Source: Oscheius onirici
Lineage: Eukaryota; Nematoda; Chromadorea; Rhabditida; Rhabditidae
Direction of reading: 5' to 3'
Assembly: GCA_932521025.1 (NCBI GenBank)
Contig: OW051473.1
Span: 4,464,001-4,528,000, forward strand
Length of the DNA stretch: 64,000 nt
The notes below the pieces were generated by a model. That model was not told the DNA's origin. It worked only from the letters and a program-made list of their open reading frames with translations, and searched no databases. The translations under genes were made by a program, and so were the position numbers. Shown one piece after another: positions 26,875 through 37,477 of the stretch (its first letter is position 1; each line of letters begins with the position of its first letter).

Positions 26875-27343
26875 TTCGAAACAATATCAGAAAGAAATAT
26901 GTCAATACCTCCTACGGTTGCTAACAGCATTAATTAATTTGTATTCTTTAGAATTCTATACGACATTTCCATTCTCCTCCCTCCTCTAATCGTTTGAATC
27001 CCGTGAGATTGTTTGGTTGTGTTATTTTTAATGTTCATTCTGCAGTAAAAATCGTCTACAGAGCTTTATAGAGAGCACCGCTTGATATTATTAAACACGG
27101 ATTCTCTAATAGAAAGACAATAAAAAGGCGGTACTGCACAAAGAGGGATGCAGAAAGAAATAGAAGGGGATATTGCGATTGCGCCGGGTCCTCTCAGTTC
27201 CATCGCTTCGGTCAAGGCATCAATCGACGGACTAGCGAAATAACAGAGAGGATCCAGGGGGAAAAGCACTCAAACGAAAAGCAGCGGAATGTCAGAATCT
27301 TAGGCTAGAAAAGGAGAGATTCACTGTCGAATGGGTGTTGTTT
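26875..27343. other. Convergent 3' region between the Ig/FN3 gene and the collagen
   Basis: The two flanking genes end tail to tail here. Only untranslated or intergenic sequence is visible; short frames on both strands show no domain. Confidence 0.4.
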
Positions 27344-29383
27344 TTAATACCCAGGTGCAGTTCGAGGCGGAGGACCTTAAGGCGTTATTGACTACTTAAC
27401 AAAAGTTTTGACTTACAGTGTGAGCAGGAGCCGGCCGAGCCACGCTTTCCAGCAGGTCCCAAAGGTCCGGGAGGACCTGGACAAATTGTCATTATTTGGC
27501 TTGAAATCGTGGGACCAACCTGGATTTCCAGTAGGACCAGGGATTCCTTCGTCACCTTGAGGCCCAGTAGGTCCAGGCAGTCCGGGAGAGCCGGGAGGTC
27601 CTTCGACCCCAGGAGGTCCCGGTGGGCCAGCGGGACCTAGTACGCATATTTTTAATAGTTTACAAAATTACCAGGTAGTCCAGGCTCTCCAGGCGGCCCG
27701 GGTTTTTCGATAACGATTCCATCGGGTCCACCTTCACCAGGTGATCCGGGGTTTCCAGGCTCGCCCTAAATACTATACTTGAAAAAAAAATGATGGAAAC
27801 GAACGGGTGGCCCAGGAGGACCACTAGGTCCCGGTCTGCCACGAACGCCTCCGTCAGCAGCTCGTCCGGGTGGACCCGGAGGGCCTTTTATTCCCTTCGG
27901 TCCTGCGTCACCCTGAGGTCCTAAAAGAACATTTTCGTTTGTACATTTTAAAATTAAGTAAAACAAAATTCAAAAGAATTGTAGGAAGCAAAATACCACA
28001 TCGCAATCAATTCAATAGCGTCGGTATAGCGAAATGGCGAGTAGATAGGGATTCCCAGGATAAATAGGTGCGAAGGCGAAATGAACAAGGGCTTTGTATG
28101 TACAGAGTGAGAGAGAGAGCGGTAACGGCTAGCAATACACAGCAGAATTATGTGCCGTGTTGCAGCGGTTTCGCCAGCGCGAACAAAAAAGCACTACCAA
28201 GGTTCCAACAACCGGTTTTGCGGACGTTTCACTTTCCTCAGGCACGTTGGCAGTTTACATTTAACACAATTTGTTCGTTTTTACATGCGAACGCTTCCAA
28301 ATGAATTAGAGAAGTCAAAAGATAAAAGATGAGTTTTGCACAAAATGTACCTGGTGGACCAGGTGGGCAATCGAAGCAAAACTCTCGCTGGCTGGACGAG
28401 GCAGACACTCCGTCAAGTCCTGGTTTACCAGCCCTGCCCGGCTGTCCGTCAAGGCCATCCTTTCCATCACGACCATCTTTACCAGGCTCACCGGGAGCAC
28501 CAATACCACATCCGCAGCCTATAAAAGACGCTTTTGAAACAGCCACAACCCACGTTTGAACAAAAGTGCGAAAGCAAACTAATCAAGTTACAAAGCGTTA
28601 GTACTTACATTGGGATTGAGTGTTTGGTTTATTGCGGACTTCTTCTGAAGGAATATATTCTCTCAGAGGAGCAGTTTGATAGCTACCGTAACTCGCGCCG
28701 TATCCTCCGTATTCGTTGGCGTTTCGAGGCGATCGTTCCTAGAAAGACAATTAACTCATTAACTCATTAAGAGGAATTAAAGAAGATGAGGTGCTTGCGT
28801 ACCTTTTTATTGTGTTGTCTTTGAGCTTTTCCGACTTGCTGCCAAAGAGAACCCGATCGTGACTGAAAAACGATCTTACATGTGAATAAGCCATTTGTTT
28901 AAAAAAAACTGCTGCAGTGTCTAACCGTTTTTAACCGATTAACGTTTTTGCGTCACGATTATTTTTCAGACCAATTTCCTTTATCCAACGCAATCATTGG
29001 CAATCGCCATCCTAACAGTGAAATACTAGTCCAGGACAGGCCGCCGGGACACCCCACTGAGCGCCAAAAGTTGGCGAGATAGCCTCGCAAAAACTGGCAG
29101 TCTATGCCAAAAAGTGATAATGGCAATTAGCCAAATCGTATTAGGAGAATACTCACTTTACAGTAGTCGACCTCATTTTGCAAAAGACTCTGCACTTGTT
29201 GGACATAGTTGTAGATAATTGGAACTGCTAACACACAAACAAATGCTGCTACTATCGACATTCCGACTCCTGAAACGAATTTCTGAATCATATAGGATAT
29301 AGTCTACCAGCGATGGCCATCACTCGGAGACGTTCGGCTTCCCGCCGAAGTCGAGCCTCAGAGTCTTTGTCAAGGTCGGCCAT
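27344..29383 (-). CDS. Cuticle collagen
   Basis: Structural collagen of the nematode cuticle. The start [20 protein letters not shown] is followed by a conserved collagen N-terminal domain with one membrane or signal segment ([21 protein letters not shown]) and the helix [15 protein letters not shown]. Next come a possible subtilisin-like cleavage region (RERSPR) and a Tyr-rich linker ([12 protein letters not shown]). The first Cys cluster is [11 protein letters not shown] short Gly-X-Y block ([16 protein letters not shown]) follows, interrupted by [13 protein letters not shown], then PPGPPG and the main Gly-X-Y block over three or more exons (27440-27920). The C terminus is [14 protein letters not shown], the usual Cys pair plus Tyr end of this family. 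A 430-base intron (27921-28350) splits the triple helix; the last intron uses an AAG acceptor. X-linked dpy-7/dpy-8-type collagens are candidates, but the subfamily cannot be fixed by eye. Confidence 0.9.
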
Positions 29384-30516
29384 ACCTGAAGAGTAGACGA
29401 TAATTCAAATTGAGACCCAAAAGAGTTGAAATGTGAGATAAGAAATGAAAGTACGGAGAGCAATACATGTGGCAGTTTAGCCGACTGAACGCCTGTCACA
29501 TAAACATCAAAACAAAATCTTTTCCTCAAAAGACATGCCGACGACAGATCATGTCGAAATTATCATGTTCGTCAATTGAAAAACTGAAAATCAGATAGTG
29601 GTGAGCGATAAAACGGGATTTCAAAGAGAAGATTTAAAAGTCTTCGAGAGAAGTGACACTCCCTTTTGGTACCTCTTTTTGCAACAACTAGGTTACTGAA
29701 AACAGTCTAGTTTGTCTGATATGGTCGGATAATCGGAAAAGCGTGTTAGTAACTGCCGGATGACTCAAGATGACCATCCTCAGAGAGGAAAGTCCTGCTT
29801 AAGGAGGCGTGAGAGTTTGGCCCGAAAATGAACGGATACCGGTTCGGATCACATTGCGTAGACAAATAAGAGGTGATAGCGCTATCTGAAACATTTAACT
29901 CTTTTTTTAAAGTAGACAAATGGCGCTATTATGTAGGTTCATGGAATCTACTGAAGTAAGAGCACATAACGTTCTGGGCAAACTGAGAAGCAACTGAATG
30001 TGGGCCTCAGCTTCTCGGAATCTGAGCGGTATTGCATAATGAAAGTCACGATAGAGATCTACATAGATGAGATCCTAAATGACACACTTTCCTCGCTTGT
30101 GTTTGCAGATTAGGCAATGAAGCGTTAGAAACCTACTTAATGCGCTACCGCCAAATTTACTGGCTATTGGAAAAGAAATAAACAAACAAGCATTTATGAA
30201 AAAATTGCCCTTTTGGCCACAGTTTGTCTTGATTGCGGGTGGCTAACAAAAACTGACCAGAGTCGAAAACTGCGTAACGAATGGCCGGTATGTGAGACAA
30301 TAGGGAGATGCCCGCTAGCGTCAGGCCCCCTAGGATATCAGACACTAACTTGATCGGCAAGCTTCACGGTGATTTACGGCATGGAGCAGACCGGTCGTCC
30401 TGAGATTCATATACTGCGGCATGGATATAGTCACGGCTATAAACAAGCATTGTAATGGACAACATTGTCATTAAACGTTCAAATGAGAAAAGTTTTTATT
30501 GGCAAAACTGTTTTAT
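29384..30516. other. Intergenic region between collagen and lipase
   Basis: About 1.1 kb upstream of the collagen and downstream of the lipase, both on the minus strand. No gene or repeat is evident. It presumably contains the collagen promoter. A CTTCAG just before the collagen start codon (about 29386-29391) fits an SL trans-splice acceptor. Confidence 0.4.
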
Positions 30517-32216
30517 TTAGACAGCCAACTTAAGACTAATAATAGTGTGAAAACCTTTGCTATCCTTCTTCTGACTGCTTCTCATCAAAGGAACCTTAGC
30601 CGACTCGCTTTTCAGTTCGGTTCTTTCCACGCCATGAACTCTAATCCTATCATCGTTTATAACGTTTTTCTTGTTGTTTTTAAAACCATTAAGATAGTCA
30701 TCTGGGCGGATTGAAGGTGGTTGTCCTTGTAGAACAGGTGGGTGAGTCTGCTTAGCTTTGACAGTTATATCTTCTTCTTCATCGTCGTCGGCAAACTTTT
30801 GTCGGAAGAAATTTCGTATGTTCTCAAGATCGCTTTGCTTTGTTTCAGTGAAGATTGCCTCAAATGCCTTCACCAGATCGACTTCCTAGAGATATCTTAT
30901 GATTACGTGTAAAAAATTTAGTTACCGCACGTCTTGTTGTATTGAGTAGATTCGAAACAGTATGAATGGCTGTTTTTCCTGGTGGGGAATTCAACAAATC
31001 TGAGCCAGTTTGAACCAAAAGTTTTGCCGGAGAAGTCAACGCGCTTGACGCAGTTTGAAGTACACTCGTTTCCGGAGAGGCTACAGGTTTCCTTTCTATT
31101 GCCCACTTTTTTGGCATTCTCATTTGAAAAGTAGCAGTTGTTGTGTGATTTTGTATCATTGCCATCACGATATCCAGAGATTGAAGTAGAAGATCATCGT
31201 GGTTCAAAGTTTTGAACGATTTATGGCTGTCTTCTCCATTAATACTTGCTGTAACCTTGTCGCATACTCGGAAACCAATGACCTCGTCAGCTTGACTATA
31301 AATACTGTAAACAGCATTTCCTTCATAATGCTCTTTTTTGTTTATGTCCTGAAATCTGTTTTTGCTGTTGTAAAGCTGACACTCACGTTCAGATACATGC
31401 TTTCCAGAGGACAAAAACCAGAATACAGTCCAGTTATCCTATTACAAATGGGGGGTGCTCCGAGTACACAAGCTGGTACGGGAATTCCAATAATCTGCTA
31501 TTAGTTCACTAGTTTTTAGGTATGAACCCACCTTTGGGGCAATTCCATGGTTTGGGCCAGCCACACCCACGAAAGTATCAATATATTTTGTAAGCGGACT
31601 TCCCAGCTCTTCGTCTGTGTCAATGCAGAAACCCCCAAGAATAGCCTTTCTGGCTATCGGAACACCAAGTGAATAAGCGAAAATATCGACATCCATGCCG
31701 GTGTAGTAGCGAACGGCAAGGATTAGTGCTCTCACCTACATTAACACTTCAGATTGACCTGATCTAGTACCTGTTTGACGTATTCGCATTTCATTGAGTA
31801 CTCTGTCCAACTGAGTGCATTGCCACGGGACCCGTCGGAGTATGTTGTAGCATACAGCTCACTTCTGGTGTATCCGTTCTCCCTAAATTGAATTGTTCTT
31901 CCTGTAAAATCGAACACATACATGAAAATATTTGCAATAGTTTTCATTTTATCGCCGGCTGTGTCAGATACTCCATGAACAAAAACGACCGGCTCATTGC
32001 GAATAACCTCATCTGCATTAATTTTGCCACCAAAAGAGCCTTGCTCTCCCAAATCTTTTCTGAATGTAGGGCTAAGAAAAAAAAATATGACCAAACAAAC
32101 CGTTGCAGCAAATGTAGGAAATTTTCTCCGTAGTTTTCCTCAATAAAATGAGCAAAATCTTCAGTGAATAGACAACTGGAAAGTGAAAATAGGGAGAAAA
32201 CGAGTAGTTTTCGCAT
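30517..32216 (-). CDS. Secreted lipase of the nematode lips family (lipase class 2)
   Basis: Alpha/beta-hydrolase expected to cleave ester lipids in the gut lumen or extracellular space. The signal peptide MRKLLVFSLFSLSSC is followed by the family start DFAHFIEENYG. The oxyanion strand is EPVVFVHGVSDTAGDK. ELYATTYSDGSRGNA and the nucleophile elbow DIFAYSLGVPIARKAI come next, so the GXSXG box begins with Ala (AYSLG), as in several lips proteins. VGVAGPNHGIAP follows. YSQADEVIGF gives the likely catalytic Asp and LNHDDLL the His. After the hydrolase fold there is an unusual C-terminal extension of about 180 residues, Ser/Thr-rich and then acidic (ADDDEEEDITV). Five or so short introns. It lies 176 bases downstream of nac-1 on the same strand, so the pair may be an operon. 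I cannot say which C. elegans lips gene it matches. Confidence 0.85.
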
Positions 32217-32306
32217 TGAGTGCGAATCTCGGAATGGTCTTGACTGACCCGCATACGACTCATAATGTAGCTTGTTAGCAGCGAGGATCCGTCGTCGTTT
32301 CAAAGA

Positions 32307-32312
32307 TTTATT
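32307..32312 (-). terminator. Polyadenylation signal of nac-1
   Basis: AATAAA on the minus strand (TTTATT on plus) lies about 80 bases after the nac-1 stop codon and about 90 bases before the lipase start codon. This is the spacing seen between genes in nematode operons. Confidence 0.5.
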
Positions 32313-32392
32313 CGCTGTTTCATAGAAACATGATTATACACACAATACAATATGTGGGAAAGCTTTAAATAGTAAAAAACATAATTCTGCGT

Positions 32393-34625
32393 CTAAGCAG
32401 AAAATGGCAGGTCTGGATAAACTGTTTTGTTCTGACGCAAAAGATCTTGTAGCAATGAGATATTTCTCATAGGGTGGAGGTTATCGTAAGCCCACAGTGG
32501 GAACTCGTCCAAGTTGAAAAGGTATCGTGCCCAAGACAGCATTGTCAGAAGTGTGACTGCAGTACATGCTAATGTCACAAAGAATCCAGAAATAACCTAA
32601 ACGCACAATATTGTATTTTTAAACAATCCTTTACCATGTCCTTGACTTGGACAATGCCAGCCCCAAAAACAATAGCATTGGGTGGAGTTGCGACTGGAAG
32701 AAGGAATGCGAATGATGATGCAACGGTCACGGGGAACATGTAGTATAACGGATTGGTGTCAAGACCGCTGAAAAATGAGTGTTCGCTGGAATGCTGCCAA
32801 CGTGTGATACCGAGCCAGTTCAGCCACGATTGGAATGAAGATGGACGCAATGACCGTATTGGAGCAAATATTAGTCAGCACGACTGTAATGACAAGACAG
32901 ATGATCATAATGACGTGGAGAGGGAAGACACTGAGACCATTCATGACTTGACCAATTTCGTGAGACAATTCCGATTCCTTGACTCCCGCAGCCAAGGCAA
33001 AACCACCACCCAAGAGCAGGACAACACTCCAAGGGAATCTTTCTTGAATAGTTGGCCAATCCAGAAGAGCGTCACGAATTATGTGATGACCACGACGTTC
33101 TAAAACTTAGTTTTCACGAAGACTGTAAAACATACTTCTAGATGTGAGACACATTGGTTTTTTGTCAGGAATCACGAACAGCAGAATTACCACAAAAATA
33201 GCACTCGTAGCGTCAGTAACATAGCCGTGCTTGAACAAAGCTCCGAAACCTGGCATAACTTGAGGATCTCGGAAAACCCATAGGCTGAGAAGCAAAGTGA
33301 AGCAGAGGGAAACAGCAACCTGGAATTGTTTTCAAAATGTTAGTAATGCTTCGTAAACCGGTTCTCACCTCGGAGAAGGAAATGGGGTCAAGCCGTTCGT
33401 ATTTGTCCGCCAGCTTTCTTGTCACAATTAGCGATCCTTTGGGAGCATCTCGTAAAAAGACAATACACAACACAGCCCTGAGCAATATGTAACTTGTACA
33501 AGTCCACTTACCAACAAGCAATCAAGCAGACGAGTGCTGGTGGAAAGGCGAATGTGATCCAAGAAAGGAAGTTTACTCCTGTGTCAGAGTTCGGGAAAAG
33601 TCTTAAAATTTCAACTGTCTAATATTAATTCTCACTTACTTTTCAAGCTGACCAAGTAAGACCAAGTTTGAGGCTGTACCAGTAATCGTAGCAGATCCAC
33701 CAATATTTGCGGAAAAGCAAACGGATATCAGTAGACCTTTGGCCATTCTCAGTTCTCTTGGAGAAAAGAGTCCGCTCATATCTCTTTACACCAGATTAAT
33801 TTAAGAATTAAAGTAGAACTAACTTTGGCGGAGCAATCTGCTCCTGTGGGAGTGAGAGACGTCTCAAGTCGACACTTCGTCTCCTGTTTTGCACCGAGAC
33901 CGACTCTGACAAGGCAGCTAATTCGTAAATTCTGCAAAATATGTACTAATTTCAGCAGAAATGTCAATAACCTGTTGTTTTCTACCAGTTCTGTGATTAC
34001 AGATTGTACAATCGGCACCATTAGGGCAGCCGTAGCCGTATTTGAAATCCACATACTGAAGAAAGGTAAACAACAAAATGATGCTCATACCTTAGGAAAC
34101 CCGTAACTGCCATGAATCCTGCCATAATCCATTTAGGTTGGGATCCAACTAACTTTAGTACTAACAAAGCTATTCTCGTATGCAATTCTGACTTTTCTAC
34201 AGCAACTGCAACCATGAGCCCGCCGATGAAAAGAAAAGATGTGTCCTGTATGACATGTTTTGGCTAGAAAGCTTGGAAAACTTACTGGCAGGTAGGCTGC
34301 AGCGACGTCCTCACTCTTCATGATTTCGAAAAACGGAAAAGCGACCATGGGGACGAGTGCTGTGATGGCGAGCGGTAGAGTCTGAAAAACGGTTATTGGC
34401 TTAAAACCTTTGGCGTTACCTCAAAAACCCAGTAAGCTCCCATAATAGCAACGACGTAGGCACATTTAGCTTGTTTCTGCAAGGTTTTTTGGTCAACAAT
34501 CCTTTAGTTTTTACCTCATGGTCAGGGAAGAAAAGTAGCAATGGAAGAGCGAGAATGGGAGCACCGCTCAGCACAATACTTTGGCGGTAATCGGACAGAA
34601 ATCCGAACAGGCCTCTGGAAGCCAT
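32393..34625 (-). CDS. nac-1: SLC13 sodium-coupled dicarboxylate/citrate transporter
   Basis: Multi-pass plasma-membrane carrier that imports Krebs-cycle intermediates with sodium. The start [20 protein letters not shown] leads into TM1 ([13 protein letters not shown]). [44 protein letters not shown] and the first Ser-Asn-Thr motif ([16 protein letters not shown]) follow. After a cytoplasmic loop come [21 protein letters not shown]-type residues at 33640-33720. The second half has [19 protein letters not shown], the second motif [21 protein letters not shown], and [21 protein letters not shown]. The C terminus is [12 protein letters not shown] and a short tail ending PDLPFSA. Length is about 560-580 residues, normal for the family. 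C. elegans nac-1 (F31F6.6) sits next to daf-6 (F31F6.5), which supports the symbol. Here three other genes lie between them. Confidence 0.88.
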
Positions 34626-34630
34626 CACTA

Positions 34631-34882
34631 TCAGGTAACGTTGTTATAGATCGAATTAGCCAATAAATTAAACGGTGGTCTCATGACAGGAAAGTCAAGA
34701 CACATGCTAGTAGTCAGTTTTTGACCACTTTGATCTTTGTCGCTCTCAGAAATGAGTATGTTGCTCAAAACGAACCTCTTCTTTCCCATGGCGAAACTAT
34801 AAATGTAGCGGAGCAGATCCTCAACGACTATCTGCTTCCAGTAGTATTCGGCAGTAACTGCGGATGGTTCTTCCTGCGACAT
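34631..34882 (-). CDS. Possible upstream ORF or alternative 5' exon of nac-1 (83 codons)
   Basis: An ATG-started frame, MSQEEPSAVTAEYYWKQ at its start, ends in TGA five bases before the nac-1 start codon. The codons look reasonable, but I recognise no domain and the C-terminal part reads like leader sequence. It could be an uORF, part of a longer alternative first exon, or chance. A splice removing its end would be needed to fuse it to nac-1. The final TGATAG before the nac-1 ATG could also serve as a weak acceptor. Confidence 0.3.
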   Translation of the reverse strand: MSQEEPSAVTAEYYWKQIVVEDLLRYIYSFAMGKKRFVLSNILISESDKDQSGQKLTTSMCLDFPVMRPPFNLLANSIYNNVT

Positions 34883-36699
34883 GGTTGTGATTAAAATAGA
34901 AATAACAAAGATATAAACAGATGAGTCTTGAGGATCAATGAACAGTAAGGGTTAAAGTGCTGATAACTAGTTACGGAGAAATTTGGAAGGAGGTGTCAAC
35001 AGACTGATGAATTGCGAAAAAGAAAAACAGAAATCTGCCAACTCATATTTCATTTATTATCCTACTCTATGTACCTTGAACATGAAACATTACTAAGAGT
35101 ATAGCGTAAACACCAAACGTATACGTGAAAACTCAGTCTTCCTAGAAGAAACGCTTTAGAATGGACGAATGGAAAAACGTGAAGATTTATCGTCACTTGC
35201 CCGAAAGACAATATCAGACGTTCAAATGATGCACTGAGCGTCTGAGTGGTTTTTGTCTTTGACTGACAAGAAAAATAGTTGTCTTCATGAGCCACATTAT
35301 AAGAACAAAATTGGAGGATACCAGGTGAAAGAGCCATCGAGAAACTAAGAGTTGCGAGGCTCTGACTTTCAGATGCGTTTTTCGCGGTGATCCATCATAG
35401 GACGTCGTACGACCTACGACCATACATCAAAATACAGTGTGCGGTAACTTATCAATACATATCTTTTCTGTAAAAGGTCATTGTGTAGTTTAGTGGTCTT
35501 CGGATGGAAAGTTTCTTTTATAACCAATACAAGTAGGGAAGCTGGCCAGCTTGGCCGTTACTGACTGTCCGCTGTGAACCCAGCGTCGAGCATTGTATCT
35601 TCAGCGAACCTTCTTACAAATACACTTGCCTTCTTGGTGTAGTGAGCGCAACTTGACACCCGTGTGTCGCAGGTTTGAGACCGCGGCAACGTTTATCGCT
35701 TTGCATGCGTCGAGGCTTCACACGGACACACAGACACACAAAGACGGTTCAACTTTTAAAGAATAGGTAAAGGGAACATGTGTTATGTGATGGATGAAGC
35801 TAACTTTGTCATAGCTAAACAACCAGGAAGTGGTTTTTCAGTCGCTCATCCCAACTTGTTGTTAGAGTGCAACCAAGACGAATTATTGTTCTTTACAGCG
35901 AGCTCTCTCTCTCTCGTTTTCAGGAGACGGTTGAGATGGCGTCACTTTCAAAACAATGCAGCGTTCAAGTGTAATGTATCAGTTGAAAAGAACGATACGG
36001 TGAGAGCGCAGAAAGAGATCTGAAAATCATCCTCCAACGACTAATGCAGACACACTATTGCGCGAAGATTTATGTTGGCTCATTTGACCGTAGCAGGTTC
36101 TCAAGTTCAGACAGACTTCACGTGTTCGTCTTGTCTGGTGAAAAAGATTTGATGATTATTTGGAAACATAATAAAATGTGAGAACAATGCAACCAACGGA
36201 CCTATACAGAATGAAGACATCCGACAATGGACTGTAGCGACGTGCTGTAAATCATATACAGACACACTTATCTACCGCCTCGAGGTCGGTCAATTGATAT
36301 TGTTACAGTGGTCTATTCTGATTTTTTGAGGGAGTATACAGCCGTTTTGTTTTAAATATTTGGTCAAGATGTAAGAGTTTCTTTGTGAGTCAATAACGAG
36401 TCGTTGAGTAGAACCAAGCTGAGATGCAACTGGATAAGGTCTTCATACCATTATGACTAATGCACCAACCTGAGTTTTGACAGTACCTTTTTTCACTATC
36501 TTGTCTATTCTCGTCATTTCTCTTTATAACTGATGTCTAGGTCCATGTATGCAGTTGACCTCTTTGCGAAAAAACAATTAAAAGGCAATTTAAAAAAAGT
36601 TTCCGCTGGGTCTGATATTTTATACAACTTATAAACAACTTTTATAGCTCACCAGTCTGAAGATAAGACACAACTAGTGTCTAATTTGTACTTTCATTG
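34883..36699. other. Intergenic region upstream of nac-1
   Basis: About 1.8 kb with no supported gene. Frames at 35062-35337 (-) and 35778-36023 (+) show no domain. A tRNA-like stretch near 35624-35695 has partial pairing but was rejected. A run of CT repeats lies near 35902. Confidence 0.4.
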
Positions 36700-36874
36700 A
36701 AAGAAGCGATAACACTATAGAGTGAATGTGATCAGGGAATATCAGGGACCCGCTCGCATTCAAACTGCAAATGTTGCATTTATGTGTTTTCTTCGTTCCA
36801 CACTCATTTTTGACTTTTACTTGTTGCCAAGTTTTCCCTGATCACATTCACACTATAATGTTACCGTTCTTTTA
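36700..36874. repeat. Short inverted-repeat element (MITE-like)
   Basis: Two arms of about 31 bases are inverted copies. The left is 36709-36739 and the right 36834-36864; both contain GTGAATGTGATCAGGGAA when read from the outside in. Outside this core, AAAGAA-type sequence continues the inverted match out to about 36700 and 36874. The arms flank about 95 bases of unrelated sequence with no coding frame. This is the form of a miniature inverted-repeat transposable element or a fold-back hairpin. No clear target-site duplication is visible. Confidence 0.65.
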
Positions 36875-37477
36875 AAAAGATGAAAAACACGCGAGTTTTC
36901 GTGTTTCACTGCGGCGATTTTCTGACAAGATATGCCAAACATTTTCATCAGACTCTGATGTTCCGCCACAGAGCTGCATTTGTCTTCTTGAGTTTTTTTT
37001 GCATTCTGAATCCGATCACCGAAATCTGTTCAAGGTTGTACTGTGTTGTTATTAGGAACGTGTCCTGCCTGATAAGAACCTGCTATGTTGGAATACTTTT
37101 TGCAGATTTCGACGACAAATCGTTGTCCATCTTAGTCTATCGACCGCTTTCAAGGATATGGTTACAAATTACAATTACCTTGCCATCTATGCTCATTGCA
37201 TCATTGTCATCATTTTGTCCTCTGTTCCGATTGACGGTTCTATCCTTCAAGGATTCAATTTATCTGTTAGTTAAACAGTCACACTGTTCACATTCCCATA
37301 AAGCGGAACATTACCTATTCCATGACCAAACCAAAAACGTGACCATCCCCTATCTACCGGACTGTTAGTGTCCCCACGTGTTTTTACTCTGTGACGCTGC
37401 TTTCTCTCCGTGCTATCAACCAACTGGTTATTCTAACGCTATCGTTTCAGTTTCACCCTATTCGCACCACATCGACT
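36875..37477. other. Region upstream of the F-box gene
   Basis: A 162-codon frame with an ATG at 36880 runs to 37368 but has no recognisable domain, and its Cys/Leu/Phe-rich composition looks like translated AT-rich DNA. I treat it as non-coding. A TTTCAG ending at 37450 is a good SL trans-splice acceptor for the F-box gene. Confidence 0.4.

Noticed and set aside
35624-35695. tRNA-like stretch with GGTGTAGTG, GGTTTGAGACC and a short TTGCC/GGCAA pairing
   Set aside because: The T stem needs a bulge, the acceptor stem has only five pairs and the D and anticodon arms do not fold properly by eye. At best it is a decayed tRNA relic.
36880-37368. 162-codon ATG frame before the F-box gene
   Set aside because: No domain, Cys/Phe/Leu-rich random composition, and the F-box gene has its own acceptor and start at 37450-37478.
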